DNA from: Liolophura sinensis
Taxonomy: Eukaryota; Mollusca; Polyplacophora; Chitonida; Chitonidae
Direction of reading: 5' to 3'
Assembly: GCF_032854445.1 (NCBI RefSeq)
Contig: NC_088295.1
Location: 10,341,385 to 10,405,384, forward strand
Length of the DNA stretch: 64,000 bases
In this document: piece by piece, positions 1 to 14,100 of the stretch
Position numbering within the stretch: position 1 is the stretch's first letter
Layout: the number at the start of each line of letters is the position of its first letter
The notes under the pieces: generated by a model
What the model was told of the DNA's origin: nothing
Seen by the model: the letters and a program-made list of their open reading frames with translations, nothing else
Database searches by the model: none
Position numbers and translations under genes: made by a program

Positions 1-2095
1 TAAAATAGGTGATGTGTACAAGTGTGTCTGTTTGCCCATTTTTTCCGTTCATTGATGTTTTGTAACATCTGTGTGTTCGTTCCTCCGACTATTCTGATCT
101 GTAGGCTGTTATCAAATCAGCATAGTACATGTAGCTACTTGTAATAAACAGCTTACAAATAGTAATAGGTCATTGTAATAGTATACTGTATTTTTTCTCC
201 TAATTCCCAAAATTTGTCTGTAGGTTTGTCTGCTATTCCATGTCCCTATGTTCTATTCCAAGCTATCATCAAATTAAAATGAAAAGTACACTACCATAGT
301 TTTGAAACTGCTGCCTCTCAAATCATTCTGTGAAAAGGCTTGGGGCTCAGTTTTCTTTCTTTTATTGCATAATTACATGACTGCTTTTATAACAACTTGG
401 TAAAAATAAGCGTTCCAAATTATTAATTTACAGAATTTCCCATTAGCAACATCATTCATTATTTTGGAGTACATCTACTTTGATATACATGTAATTTAGT
501 CATTTAATTTAAAAATGTTTATTTATATTGTGACCTGATTAGTGATATGACATACAGGTACACTGCAAGTACCTATGTCTGGTACATGTACATGTAAATG
601 TGTCCATAACCTTTCTCACCTGCACACTCACACCTGTGGTACGTTGCTTTATTCAGGATTTACTGATCCGCTATGTACATTGTGTGGCATACCTGTAGTA
701 CTGTATAGGTGTGTTGAGTCAACAGCATTTCACACCTGTACCCTAATGTTATGCACCCCACCTCTCCCCACCTACCTCTAGAGGCTCACGTGCATACATA
801 CCATAGCTCATTTCCTTTCTGTGTCACAAGCATAAACAGCACTCGGCTAAAGATGTTATACAAATATCCTGTATAATTGACAGAGTGTGGTCAAAGGTAC
901 ATATGTATAGAATTCCACTTTGGACTGCTGCTAAATCCTGACACAATTACACATGCATGTTCACCGGAAACAGAAATGGATAACAAACTAATACTGAGTA
1001 TAAGCTGACCATGTTCTGTCAATAGTGTTTACTCAGACACAATCTTACCACAGTGTATTTATGCCTGTTTTTCTGAAAGCTTGGTGTCAGTATTTTGGAC
1101 TTTTCACTCAGCTCTTTTTAAAGCCATCCAGAAGGTTTCACTTGTTAGGCCATGTGTTCAAACCTAGCTTTTGCCACATCATTCAGATTTTAATTGGAGG
1201 GTGATCAGGTAATGGGCAATGTGCTATGTTCTCAAGGTTCTGTCTCGTTTTCTCCAACCTTAATTCTGTATGTATTTGTATTTTTGACATTACTTTGCGT
1301 AAGATGTTCAGCACCAGCAAGATTAAGCAAATATAGCCTAAATGGCCTCTAACTTTCACATATTTTCTGATTCTGCAAATTCAGCTGATTTTAGAAAGGT
1401 GCTTTGAAGTTTGCTTTGAACATGGGATGATATTCTACTGGAAAACTTTCAGCAATAGAAATAAGATTTGTGACATTTTTTTGCATTTTTGGAGGTGAAA
1501 GGTCATTTAGGGTATACCTTTTTGAGCTGCACAGGTGCCTATATGTGCAATCCCTGTATGTGTGAGCAATGAATATTTATGTTTTTGCCCCCCTTTCTGT
1601 TGTAAGATTTTATTTTTCAATTAGGCAATGAATTGGCACAATGAAATTTTAATATAAATGACAACATTATTTTTGTTTTTTATATTCATAATACGGAATA
1701 CATGAAAAGTGAAAGAAGCACTCATTTAAATCATGGGATTCCTAATACATGTACCATCTGAGTGTGTCATACCAGTAGGATTTATATGTGAAACTGATTT
1801 GTGCAGTAACCTAATGATATCTACATAATGAAAGATTTACATGGGCACTTTCTGCCGCTGTAGGACTTACATCATGGGATATATTAGCATTCTACATGAG
1901 CTGTATATGTAGTGAAACTATTTGATGTCTCAAAATGTATGTTCATGTACTTCATGTTTTCTCTAATAATGTATATTTCTAAAACCAATACTTTGTCATA
2001 GTTAAATCACTTTCACTTTCAAGTTGGTGTTTACTCCCCAGGTGTGACCACATCAGTTGACTGTATTGAGACCAGGTGAGAGATATGACCGGCTC
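1..2095. other. upstream region, no gene seen
   Basis: AT-rich DNA with no convincing exon, RNA gene or repeat family. It should hold the promoter and 5' UTR of the receptor gene. A possible 3' splice site (CCCCAG) ends at 2041, so a non-coding first exon may lie upstream and the coding part of exon 1 could start its exon at 2042. No TATA box could be assigned. Confidence 0.5.
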
Positions 2096-2099
2096 ATGA
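2085..2099 (+). promoter_or_regulatory. tiny uORF overlapping the receptor start codon
   Basis: ATG ACC GGC TCA TGA starts 11 nt before the proposed start and its stop overlaps that start (ATGA). If this stretch is in the mRNA it could dampen translation or allow reinitiation. The main start is the first of three consecutive ATG codons (2096, 2099, 2102). Confidence 0.3.
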
Positions 2100-2171
2100 T
2101 GATGTCCCTGACTGCTATTTATACAAGCCTGCTCTGTTATCTCTTAGTCTTACCGTGGACTCAGTCTCAAG
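2096..2171 (+). CDS. receptor exon 1: signal peptide
   Basis: Encodes MMMSLTAIYT followed by a leucine-rich core and PWTQSQ, a typical signal peptide with likely cleavage near the exon end. The donor is CAAG|GTAACA and the exon ends in phase 1. Confidence 0.75.
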
Positions 2172-5100
2172 GTAACAACACTTCTCGTTTACTTTCGAAT
2201 GATGTATTGTAATGAAAGGAATATTTGATTTCATTGACTGTATATTTCAGGGATGATTAAAGGTGGCGAAAACATAAAAATGACAAAAAGTTCAGATGAT
2301 AGAATGCGAAAAGTATTCCTAAATGTGCTCTTCAATATTTTTTCCGATTTTTCCTTAAGGAAAGACGATTGAAAATAATTTTTTTATGGCGGGTATTTGG
2401 GGCCACCTTTTGGTATTTATAGTGTTTGTTTAATAATGTCATAAATGAGGATGTAACAGGTTTAATAAATATTTTTGCATTAGAATTTGTTCTTTTCAGC
2501 TAACAAATGTATTAAACCTCACATTGGATCATATTTATATTTTTAATATGTTCATAAATATTGTCATAGTTTAGTTTAAATACATATGTTTTGATATAAA
2601 CAACAGCTTTAAATTCAAATAAACTTCTTTAGACAAGATTCACATCCTTATTCGGAACATTATTATGCAACAATGATAAATAACAAAAGTTGGTCCCAAA
2701 TACTCACCATACAAAAATATTTTCAAATACCCTTTTCTCTTGAAAAAAAAAATTCCCAAAAAATGTTAATGGTCAAATTTGCATCATTTTTATGTTCTCT
2801 TCTCCTTTAATGCTTACTGACTTCTTCCCATGTGTACAGGAAGCTTAAGGAAGACTGTGCTTTACGTAAACTTTGGCCAGTAAAAATGCACTTTCAGAAT
2901 GATGCAAAGGCCTTTAAATGATACTTTTGCTTGCAACTCTTGAGTTTTTCTGATAAGAAATTAATCAAACAATAATCAAAATGGATGAATCAGTCAGAAT
3001 CAAGCCAATGTGTCACTTGCTAAAATGCTAAACTTGAGGTGAAATACAGTATGTGTACATGTTACTGTATGTGTACCTGTTACAGTGTGTGTACATGTTA
3101 CAGTATGTGTACATGTTACAGGGTGTGTACATGTTACTGTATGTGTACATGTTACAGTATGTGTACCTGTTACTGTATGTGTACATGTTACAGTGTGTGT
3201 ACATGTTACAGTATGTGTACATGTTACATTGTGTGTACATGTTACTGTATGTGTACATGTTACAGTGTGTGTACACATTACTGTATGGGCATGGAGCTGT
3301 ACAATGTACGTGTACGTATGTGCGTCTCATGGAAGCCTGGGCTTTGTTCTTCAATGGTTATTATGGCTGTGGTATTTGTATAGGTCATCTCACATTCCAC
3401 ATTACACATTCCTGGTGTCATCTTAAGCGGCATTTTGCCCTGTTTGGAAAAGGTCATGATCAGATCCTGTCTTCAAATGTGTAGGCCTGCCCTGCTCAAG
3501 CCTGGAGTACCCGTATATGACTGGGCTAGTGTACATGTAGATATGTGTGTATTCCACTGTACATTCACCAGTATAGGTGGGCTTCTCACATACACTTATA
3601 CCTGTGCATTCTGTATATTATGTTAGCTCCATACTGGTCTCCTAATCTCTTTAAGAGTTTCACATGCAAAATTTAAATAGATTTAAATAAATGAATCTGT
3701 TTCGAAATGTAAAGCATACTGTTTTTGAAATTAAACAGTTAATTTTTTAAGTGTACTGTGACAAAGTTCCTAACTAAATAAAATGTAGGGCGGTTCATGG
3801 GTGAAGAAACCTCAGGAGTGATTCATTGTTTTATTTCACCGAGTTAATATTTTGAACAAAATAAAATTTCACAAATATATAACTTTAGATGTATGGGTGT
3901 ATTAAGTGGACTGAGCCTGTTGAAAACCTCCTTGAGCCTCTGGAAAATCTCCTGGGTACCTTTTGACCTGTCAAACCTGACATAATTACTGCAGGCAAGC
4001 CATTTGATTTCCCTGTATGGCTATCAACAGTTTGAACATATGTATACATATCATACCATTAAAATCCTCATATTTCAGTAGCTTTTATGGTGTCAGTTTT
4101 ATAATTCTTCATGTAACTATAACCTGTTTTGACTCAATTAAGACAGCAATGAAGATGTGCTTTCACGGTGTTATACAGATGGTGTACGTCATCCTTGCTG
4201 GATGTTAATCTACCTGTACATGTAGTCTTGTATTAATAATATGTAATAGTATGCTACCATGGCTTTCACCTGTAGGCTATATATGCATACATGCCCTACC
4301 TGAAGTACGGCCTACCTGAGGGCATCACCTACATGGAGACATAAAGTGTCTGTATATATGCCGGCATTAATGCACATAATATTGTCACAGACATATATAT
4401 ACTTATGCACATATTAAGTGTTTCCTCTATGATAAGAAATGTCTTTTAAAGTCTTGCAATGGAAGACTCAATCTGAGTAAGACTAAACTGAATTATATAA
4501 CGCATAAAATTATAAGCCCTTAAAGCTGAGCACAGGTATGTTAAAAAAGAAAATTAACTGGATGACCTGATTGGTTTATGAGCTCAGGTTATATATAATG
4601 TATATGTAAACATGTAGTTTGTGCCTGGGTGGGCTGTCATGTCTGGTGTATGGCCTACATTGTGTCTGTTGTTGGTGGCTGGGTGGGCTGTCATGTCTGG
4701 TATATGGCCTACCTTGTGTCTGTTGTTGGTCACTGGGTGGGCTGTCATGTTTGGTGTATGGTCTACCTTGTGTCTGTTGTTGGTGACTTGGTGGGCTGTC
4801 ATGTCTGGTGTATGATCTGCCTTGTGTCTGTTGTTGGTGACTGGGTGGGCTGTCATGTCTGGTGTATGGTCTACCTTGTGTCTGTTGTTGGTGACTTGGT
4901 GGGCTGTCATGTCTGGTGTATGGTCTACCTTGTGTCTGTTGTTGGTGACTGGGTGGGCTGTCATGTCTGGTGTATGGTCTACCTTGTGTCTGTTGTTGGT
5001 GACTGGGTGGGCTGTCATGTCTGGTGTATGGTCTACCTTGTGTATGTTGTTGGTGACTGGGTGGGCTGTCATGTCTGGTGTGTGGCCTACCTTGTGTCTG

Positions 5101-8100
5101 TTGTTGGTAACTGGATGGGCTGTCATGTCTGGTGTATGGTTCACCTTGTGTCTGTAGTTTGTGGCTGGGTGGGCTGTCATTTCTGGTGTATGGCCTACCT
5201 TGTGTCTGTAGTTGATGACTGGGTGGGCTGTCATGTCTGGTGTATGGTCTACCTTGTGTATGTTGTTGGTGACTGGGTGGGCTGTCATGTCTGGTGTGTG
5301 GCCTATCTTGTGTCTGTTGTTGGTAACTGGATGGGCTGTCATGTCTGGTGTATGGTTCACCTTGTGTCTGTAGTTTGTGGCTGGGTGGGCTGTCATGTCT
5401 GGTGTATGGCCTACCTTGTGTCTGTAGTTGATGACTGGGTGGGCTGTCATGTCTGAATTATGGTCTACCTTGTGTCTATAGTTTGTGACTGGGTGGACTG
5501 TCATGTCTGGTGTCTGGTGTACATATTGTCAGTAATTTATGGTTTACCTTGTGACCATAAATTTATGGCTGGGTGGGCTGTCAGGTCTGGTGTATCGTCT
5601 ACCTAGTGCCTGTAATTTATGACTAGGTGGGCTGTCATGTCTGGTGTGCCTGTTGTCTGTAGTTTGTGGCTGAGTGGGCTGTCATGTCTCATATACCTGG
5701 TGTTCGTAGTTTGTGGCTGAGTAGGCTGTCATGTCTGGTGTATGGCCTACCTAATGCGTGTAGTTGATGGCTAAGTAGAATGTCATGTGTGGTTTATGGT
5801 TGGGCTGTCCGTAGTCGGTGACTGAGTAGGCTGTCATGTCTGGTGTATGATCAACCGGCTGACTGTGTTACTTTGCTGTATCCATGTGTTGTCATGTCTT
5901 GTGTGGGGGCAGTCCAATGTCAGTATGTATTCTGCAGGGATGAAGAATGATTTTAATTTGTGCTACACTAATAGTTATGCATGTACCTATTTTGTTTAAA
6001 AGTGGCAGGTCTTTGCTGAGTAAAGAAAGGTGTATTTTCATTCAGTTCTATCACAGTCTATTTGTCATTCTTCCAATCCTAACCTGATCATTTTGGTTTC
6101 AGAAAATGGTTGACTATAGAAAGATTACATTACATGTGCGCACTTTTAAATGTTAAACCTGATAACCTTGTAGAAACTGGTCCATCCTTGAAGACAGGAA
6201 GTAAGACAGAAACGTCTACCCTTGGAGGGTCAGTGTTCTTAGAATGTCAGGTTCTCAACCCTGGCAATTATTCAGTGAGTAAAAGAGTTTGTTTTATTGC
6301 CGTGAAGGCTCGTCATCAGCCTGGATAGAAATTAATTAGTGTTCTAATTGTCCTTATTCAGCTCCATTAACATGTACATGTACCAGAAGAAGGAAACTTT
6401 TGAATTAAATTTAAAATTTTGTATGAACACTTCCATCAGAAAAATTATATGCTAATTAGCAGATATTGGATTTCAACATTTTTGTTATCAAATTTGTTTT
6501 GTGTGTTATATTCTTTTGGATCTTTAGTATTCGTTCAGCTCCTTCTAAAGTTAATTTTTATTTAACACTTTTAATATGTTCATGTGTAGAACCTGGGTTT
6601 TGTACAAACTGTTCAGAACTTTCTTATCGTATTGTCATAGTGGTCGACGTCCGTCCGTCCATGTGACTGTAACACTGAAGTTCCTAACACTTACACTACA
6701 CTTTATACACTTTGTCATCAGGAAGAACTTCTTGACTTCTTTCTTCAAGGTCATTGGGGTCACTAAAAATTAATTTTATGAAAGGTTTGTAAACATGAAT
6801 TTTCTTGAAATTTGCAACCAAATTGTACTAAACTCTGGTGACATATACATCTGGACATGTAGATAAACCACATTTAAGTTCAGTGTTCCACAACTGTTGG
6901 TCCACTTCTCCATCCATCTGTTTCATGAACAGTTCAACTCAAGTTCACCTGCCAACTTACACAGTGTTTTAAAGTAGAACCCCTGCTTTCATGTTCCCTG
7001 AATCAATTCTAATCATTTAAAACGTCAAAAACGGAAGAAAATGAGAGAATTTGGTGATCAAACTTCAGAAAATCTACTCCACTATGATTGAGCCACTGTT
7101 GACCTTGTGAGGTCACAACGGTACATTCCTTGCTGGCATCTGAGGCTTCTCTGTGTACAACACACACCACAGGAGACAATCGCTACACTTTAACAACTAA
7201 TTCCGAGATTAGTACATGTCCAAGCATGGCTTTGCGACTGCAGCAACACAATTCAAGGGACTGTAAAGTTACATACATGGCCATAAAATGCCGCTGATTG
7301 AGAAAATATGGACCAGATCTCATTAAAAAACACTGTTTGATTACAGAGGACTTGATCGTAGTTTTATGAGACTTGCTAATTCAGCTGTTATGTTTTTTCA
7401 CTTCAGGTTAGCTGGTATTTCTTGGAACACAATGTGAGAATTTCAGATAACCTAGATGTTTTGATAGCATCTAGACGCTTCAGTGTGGAGCAGCCACAAT
7501 ATGCAGGTTTGTATCAGGAATTGATGCTCTATTTGACATGTGGGGATTGAAACTCTTACAGTTAGACAAAGTATTGTGATGAGGGCGAAAAGGTTTGTCA
7601 GTATTTCACAGTTTTGTTTAGTTTAGCACAGGTTTTAGTTTAATGCTCCCACGCTTTGAGGGGTTAAAGTTTTCTGGGGCCAGAAGGCTATTCACCCACT
7701 AGCCCAAAATGTCAAACATAACTACATTTGCTACATGTACTCATATTTTCTGATTCTGAGAGTTGTATTCAGCATAAAAAGATGTTTTAAGATCTGTTGG
7801 GAAAGTATGATTATATGCCACTGTAAAAATGTGAACCTAGGGCCCAAAGGTAATATATTATACTGTAACATATATTTGTCTCTCTAGAAATGCAGTTTTT
7901 CACGCAAATGTTTAGGCCATCTACATGGACAATTGTGAAGTCCATAAATCAAATTTTATAGAAAAGTGATTGGTCAGCTTAAGGCTTTTGTTTATCTCAC
8001 ACAGGTGACTTTGGATAGTACAGCTGGGACTTCATCCACTGCCAGGATATCTTACCTGTGGATCATAAGTAGATTCTTAATTCTCCATTTTTCTGTTCTG

Positions 8101-11100
8101 TTTCTTTTTCTTTCAGGTGTTAGAAGTGATGGAAATCACACAGTTTATTTCTCACTCAACATTTTTCACTTGAAATCTTCTGATCAAGGAACCTATTACT
8201 GTAAGGTGGAAGGAATGGATGACAAGATGATTTACGATCTTGTCATCACAGGTGAGATTCTTTCATGGTGATGGTGATGACAATGATGACCAGATCTATG
8301 ATCTTGTCATCACTGGTGAGAGGCTAACATGATGATGGTGATGACAATGATGCTGTCACCACAGATAATTTGCTATCATGGTGATGACAATGATGTCCAT
8401 CATGACCAGATGATCTTGTCATCACAGTGAGAGGCTATCATGATGATGGTGATGACTAAGGTGATCTATGATGTTGTCACCACAGGCAAGAGGCTATCAT
8501 GATGATGGTGATGATTTGTCATCTTGTCATCGTGTCTAAGAGGCTGTCAGGATGATGGTCATGACTTTCATGATCCATGATGTTGTCATCACAGGCAAGA
8601 GGCTATCAGGATGATGGTGATGACATTGCTGTAGGAACAGAATATTACTTTTAATTTCCATGAGACAGCACCTACCGTGGTATTGTATCGTATAGTTGAA
8701 AATATTGTTTCTGCTCAGACTTTATTGTTTGCAGTTGCAGTTATCACATATTTGGTGCAAATCAATTTAAAACTGAAAATTGTGTAGCGTTTTGTTCCAG
8801 AGTATGAGATTTACTGTTTACTTGCTGATTGTATGAATACTGATAAAATGTTCCTTTAAATTTGACAGATGCCAAACGCCCCACCCCTCCGGTCTCTGTT
8901 CCCATAGCTAATCATACAGGTGAGTAAGACATTTTAGCGTATATGTGTGTGCACCTGAACATGTGTATGTCTGTGTGATAGATTGGTAATCTTGATCTCT
9001 CAGTTCCACAAAATTCCGTGATTGGTTCATCCACTCAATTTGTGCCATGAACAAATGTTTCCATTTAAACTCATGATGTACATGTAGACAGCAGGATCAA
9101 AGTAATGAACAGCAGTACAGTACCCGCACACTAGATAATTTAAAGTGAAAGACAGCACCTGACTTATGTTTATGTCCATTGAAAGACTACCATGCAGAGT
9201 TACCAGAACCGACATTATATATTTTTTTTTCAAACCAGCAAAAAATTAGTAAATCTTTATCTTGACACACCTTTAGCACATCTCCATTATCGTGAGAAAG
9301 GTGACGTCACGTTTACTCTAGCTGTCTAATGTTGAAGGTATTTTCTGTATAATAGTCTGGGCAGTAGTATATAGCAGATAGAAGTTGTGGACTTCAGCAT
9401 TTCAAATAGTGAGCTGAGCCCAGCCATTTGGATGCACATGTACTTGTAACCCCTTACATGGTCATACGGTGCTGTGACTAAGATATTACAAAACATTTAA
9501 AGGCCAAAACAGCACCTGGCTAAATCATATTTAAACCGAAATCAGGAAACTGAAGATTTCTAAAAAAAAGTATCATACTTTATTATTTTAAGGAGATTTC
9601 GCTGAATAACATGTAGAACCAAATGACAATTCTGCACAATGGCTGGTGTGAATCGAGGCAGCCATTTTCAGAATTTTATCCAATCAAACATATTGTTATC
9701 ACATTGCGTGGCTTGAGCTGTGACGTTGCCTTTACCCATCACTCCATGAAGTGACATAACACTACTGCCGAAGACATCTTTTTGAGATCGTTTACAATGA
9801 CTTAGGTATGTGTTTCACCAGTACCATTTCACACAGTGTTGTGGGACAGGTCTGTATCATTTACGAACCACCACAGATGTAAATTCAGTTGATTTACAAG
9901 CTGTGTATTATTCAGTATCAGAGTCATTGCAAATCCATTAGGTACGCTGAAGGTTTATGGAAATGAGAAGATGGCATTTCACTGGACAAGACTTAAAATT
10001 AACTAAATCTTATGATAAAATAAATTAAATCTGAAGACATAATTATTTTTCTGTGAATTTATTAGCACAGCTCAAGCCACGCCATGTGATAACAATATGT
10101 TTGATTGGATAAAATTCTGAATTCTGGCTGCCTCGATTCACACCAGCCATTGTGCAGAATTGTCATTTGGTTCTACATGTTATTCAGTGAAATCTCCTTA
10201 AAATAATAAAGTATGATACTTTTTTTTTAGAAATCTTCAGTTTCCTGATTTCGGTTTAAATATGATTTAGCCAGGTGCTGTTTTGGCCTGTAAATGTTTT
10301 GTAATATCTTAGTCACAGCACCGTATGACCAGGTAAGGGGTTACAAGTACATGTGCATCCAAATGGCTGGGCTCAGCACACTATTTGATAGATGCCATAA
10401 GCCAGCTGAATATGGTTCTCTCGCACTGGTTTTGAGCTACATGTATGGACAGTTTGCTGAGGGCTACCTGGCTCATCAACGGATTTAACAGATTTTCTGC
10501 CCAGATGTGTCAAGCACTGGTGCATTACATTTTCTGCGCTTATATTAAATTGAATACAATTATTAATATATCATCATTAATATTAGGACAAAACTGTAGT
10601 GTACCAGTTCTTATGGAGAGTGGAACTGTAAATAGCTGATTAAACATCAAATTCACCACCTGAAAACTCTGAACCTGAAGTCTGTTCAGAGCTGTCGGTG
10701 TCATTAATTACAACTTCAGACAATTACAACAGCAGTATATCTGCTTCTGCATAGCGACTAGTCCATCGCTGACTCTGAAAAAACATGGCGCCGATTTCAA
10801 ACTCCCATCTCCTTCCCACTTACATCAATCTGACTCATTTCCTCTGTTTATTTATATGTAAGTTTATGGTGGAATCTCTAATACTGTCTTCTTATTTACT
10901 ATACTCACCTATGAAACAAATAGGTGGCCACATCGACTGCTAGAACTACGGCGATATGAAGTGCCTCTCTCTTGACAGCCATTTTGAAGTGTCACGTAAC
11001 CTACTTCTGGGTTTGAAATGCAACTAAGTTTTGGTATTGAAATCCTCAAGAAAACTATTATATTTTGATTACAAGTCCTGTATAAAGGACTTGTATTTTT

Positions 11101-14100
11101 AGTGCAGGTAATTTTGGGTGCCATAAGCGCGAATCTCATTGAGATCGGCTCCATCGAGTTGGAGTGCGCGGATGTGCGGCAATTTGTTTGAGAGTTGCCA
11201 TTGGACTCATTGGACCCATGCTATTACAGTTGTGCGTGTACTTTTTTTTTTTTATTTTTATTTGTTTTTTCATTTCCAGACTGCTGTATTAAGGAGAAGG
11301 TATCAGCTGGATGTTTGCCAATTTGTGACCGCAGTAATATGGATCCAGGATTCAACCCTAGCTTGTGTTCTGGAGATGTTGTGAAGCTCATTAAATGTGG
11401 CACAGGTAAGTCTGTTGTTGTTTTGCAGCAGGAAACAAGGGTCAGTCCATCATCAAAGTTCTGTCTTTTTGTTTTACATTTTCATTCTGCATAATTATGT
11501 TTTCTGTCCGGAATTGTTTATCTGTCTGAATTTTTCCCAGATTGATACCCAGTCCTGTGATGATCATTTCTTTGTGTACACAGATGGCCGTAATCATGTG
11601 AGCTGTTGCCGCCGGCGACAAGTACCTGTCAACTGCCTGGAGTTGTGTTCTTCATCCAGCCCTACGATTGGTCCAGACCAGTTCATATGTGACCAATATG
11701 ATGCTCAGATTAATGGATGTTTTAATGAGGGTCAGGGTAAGTCTGCAAACACGACTCAGCAATGACCAAATTCAATAACCAAAGTTGAATGTGGAATAAA
11801 ATCAGATTTTGGTTTAAAGTGAAATTTGTATGAACTGATCCGACACACAGATCGGTGGCTGTTATCATGAAACTTTTGTTATAAGGTTGCAGTATTTTCA
11901 GGGCCTGAGTTACTATAAACACTTGACGGAAAAATGCAAATAACAGTTATGAAATGTTTCTTTTGGTGTTGAAACTTACATTTTTACTGTATTCTATTTT
12001 CCAAACAAACCTAAAAACACCTTTCTAAGATCATGCAAAATGAGTAACTCAATCATTGGCGAAGTTTCATGTCAAATTTCAGCTACGGGAGATTTCCAGA
12101 ACAGTCAGGTGAACTCAAAAGAATTACTCTACAAAGAAACTTAAAACAAAATTGCAACTTCAGAAATGATAAATTTTAAAAATGGAGTGAAAGGCAATGA
12201 AATGTTCGGATTAAGATTTAGTGTACCTGGTATTCTTAATTTGCATATTTTGTGACGGCTTCACAAGACTTACAAACACAGGCATGTGCTTTCATTCCTA
12301 TATTTTAATATCTGGTTTAAGGTTCAGCATTGTGTATCTATAATGGCCAGAGGAATCCATTTCTGTATGGTTTTTCCAGTTCTGCATTAATCGTGTCAAT
12401 CTTGCTTGCCCTTAGTTACCTTACCATCGCCACCCCGTGAGGTGACTGCTGCCCCCACTACCAATGGTGTCATCGTAGACTGGTTATCCCCTGAAGAGAA
12501 CAGCGACCTGGTCACAGGATACAGAGTGGCTTATAGATCCGTAAAGAGGACCTCTCTCACATTTCAGACAGTAAGTCTTCATCTTCTAGATCTGTCCAAC
12601 TTTATAAAACACTGTCTCTACAGCTTTCCAATAATAAGGTTAAGAGTTCAAGTCCACCTTTGGATTTTTTTAATGTATGTTTGAATCTTGATAGTATTGA
12701 TATTGTTTCAAATTGTCACCTACCAAAATGGTTTATAATTGCAAGATTTGCCAACATTGCTTTTCCAGTGCACTGGAGTTATATTTACTGAATTTTTACC
12801 TGTGTGATTAGACAGAGGTACTGACAGTGGACTCTCGCTCTAAGCTGGTGCGTGTACCTGTGGGAGGGCGTTACCAGGTGTATGTGACTGCAATCAGTCC
12901 CCACGGAGCCAGCCAGCCCTCACCTGTCATAGAAGTGTACGCCGGACCCGATCCAGGTGAGCAGGGATAATTAAAACATAAATACATGTAAAACTAGGGG
13001 AGTGAGATGTAGCTCAGTGAGCATAGTGAACAGTTCCCAACCATGAGGCACTCAAGGTGTGAGATCAGTCCCAGCCTTGCACACAGAATTTATTCACTGT
13101 TCATAGGGGGCTTGGTTGTGGTTGGTAGTGTTCACAAGGCCACAGGCATAGTCCTACATTTGTTGAAGGTCACTGGACCCGCGCGCATGGCATACAAGTC
13201 TGTACATCACGTGTGGCACGCATGACATACAAGTCTGTACATCACCTGTGGCACGCATTGCATGCAAGTCTGTACATCACCTGTGGCGCGCATGGCATAC
13301 AAGTCTGTACATCACATGTGGCGTGCATGGCATACAAGTCTGTACATCACGCATGGCACATCACATGTGGCACACATGGCATACAAGTCTGTACATCACA
13401 TGTGGCACACATGGCATGCAAGTCTGTACATCACGTGTGGCACGCATGATATACAAGTCTGTACATCACATGTGGCGCGCATGGCATACAAGTCTGTACA
13501 TCACGCATGGCACATCACATGTGGCACACATGGCATACAAGTCTGTACATCACGTGTGCCACACATGGCATACAAGTCTGTACATCACGTGTGGCACGCA
13601 TGATATACAAGTCTGTACATTACGTGTGGCACACATGGCATACAAGTCCGTACATCACATGTGGCGCGCATGGCATACAAGTCTGTACATCACGTGGTGC
13701 GCATGGCATACAAGTCTGTACATCACGTGTGGCACGCATGGCATACAAGTCTGTACATCACGTGTGCCACGCATGGCATACAAGTCTGTACATCACGTGT
13801 GACAAACATGGCATACAAGTCTGTACATCAAGTATGGCACGCATAACATACAAGTCTGTACATCACATGAGGCATGCATGGCATACAAGTCTGTACATCA
13901 CATGTGGCACACATGACATATAACTCTGTACATCACGTGTGGCACGCATGACATACAAGCCTGTGCATCACATGTAACAGGCATGACATACAAGTCTGTA
14001 CATCACATGTGGCACACATGACATACAAGTCTATGCATCAAGTTTGGCACGCATGGCATACAAGTCTGTACATCACATGTGGGAACCATTGTCAGTAACT

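Larger units (their letters stand above)
2172..6119. other. receptor intron 1
   Basis: Large first intron. Apart from two minisatellites (3049-3287 and 4621-5860) no gene is seen. The open frames inside those arrays come from repeat units with lengths divisible by three and carry no recognisable domain. The segment 2850-3012 resembles 17450-17578, so it is probably an old dispersed repeat. Confidence 0.5.

Noticed and set aside
3039-3484. Overlapping frames of 92-143 codons on both strands
   Set aside because: Products of the 18-bp minisatellite.
6103-6119. Strong acceptor at 6102 as start of exon 2
   Set aside because: With exon 1 ending in phase 1 it reads E-N-G-stop. It would be open only with an incoming phase 2, for which no exon was found.
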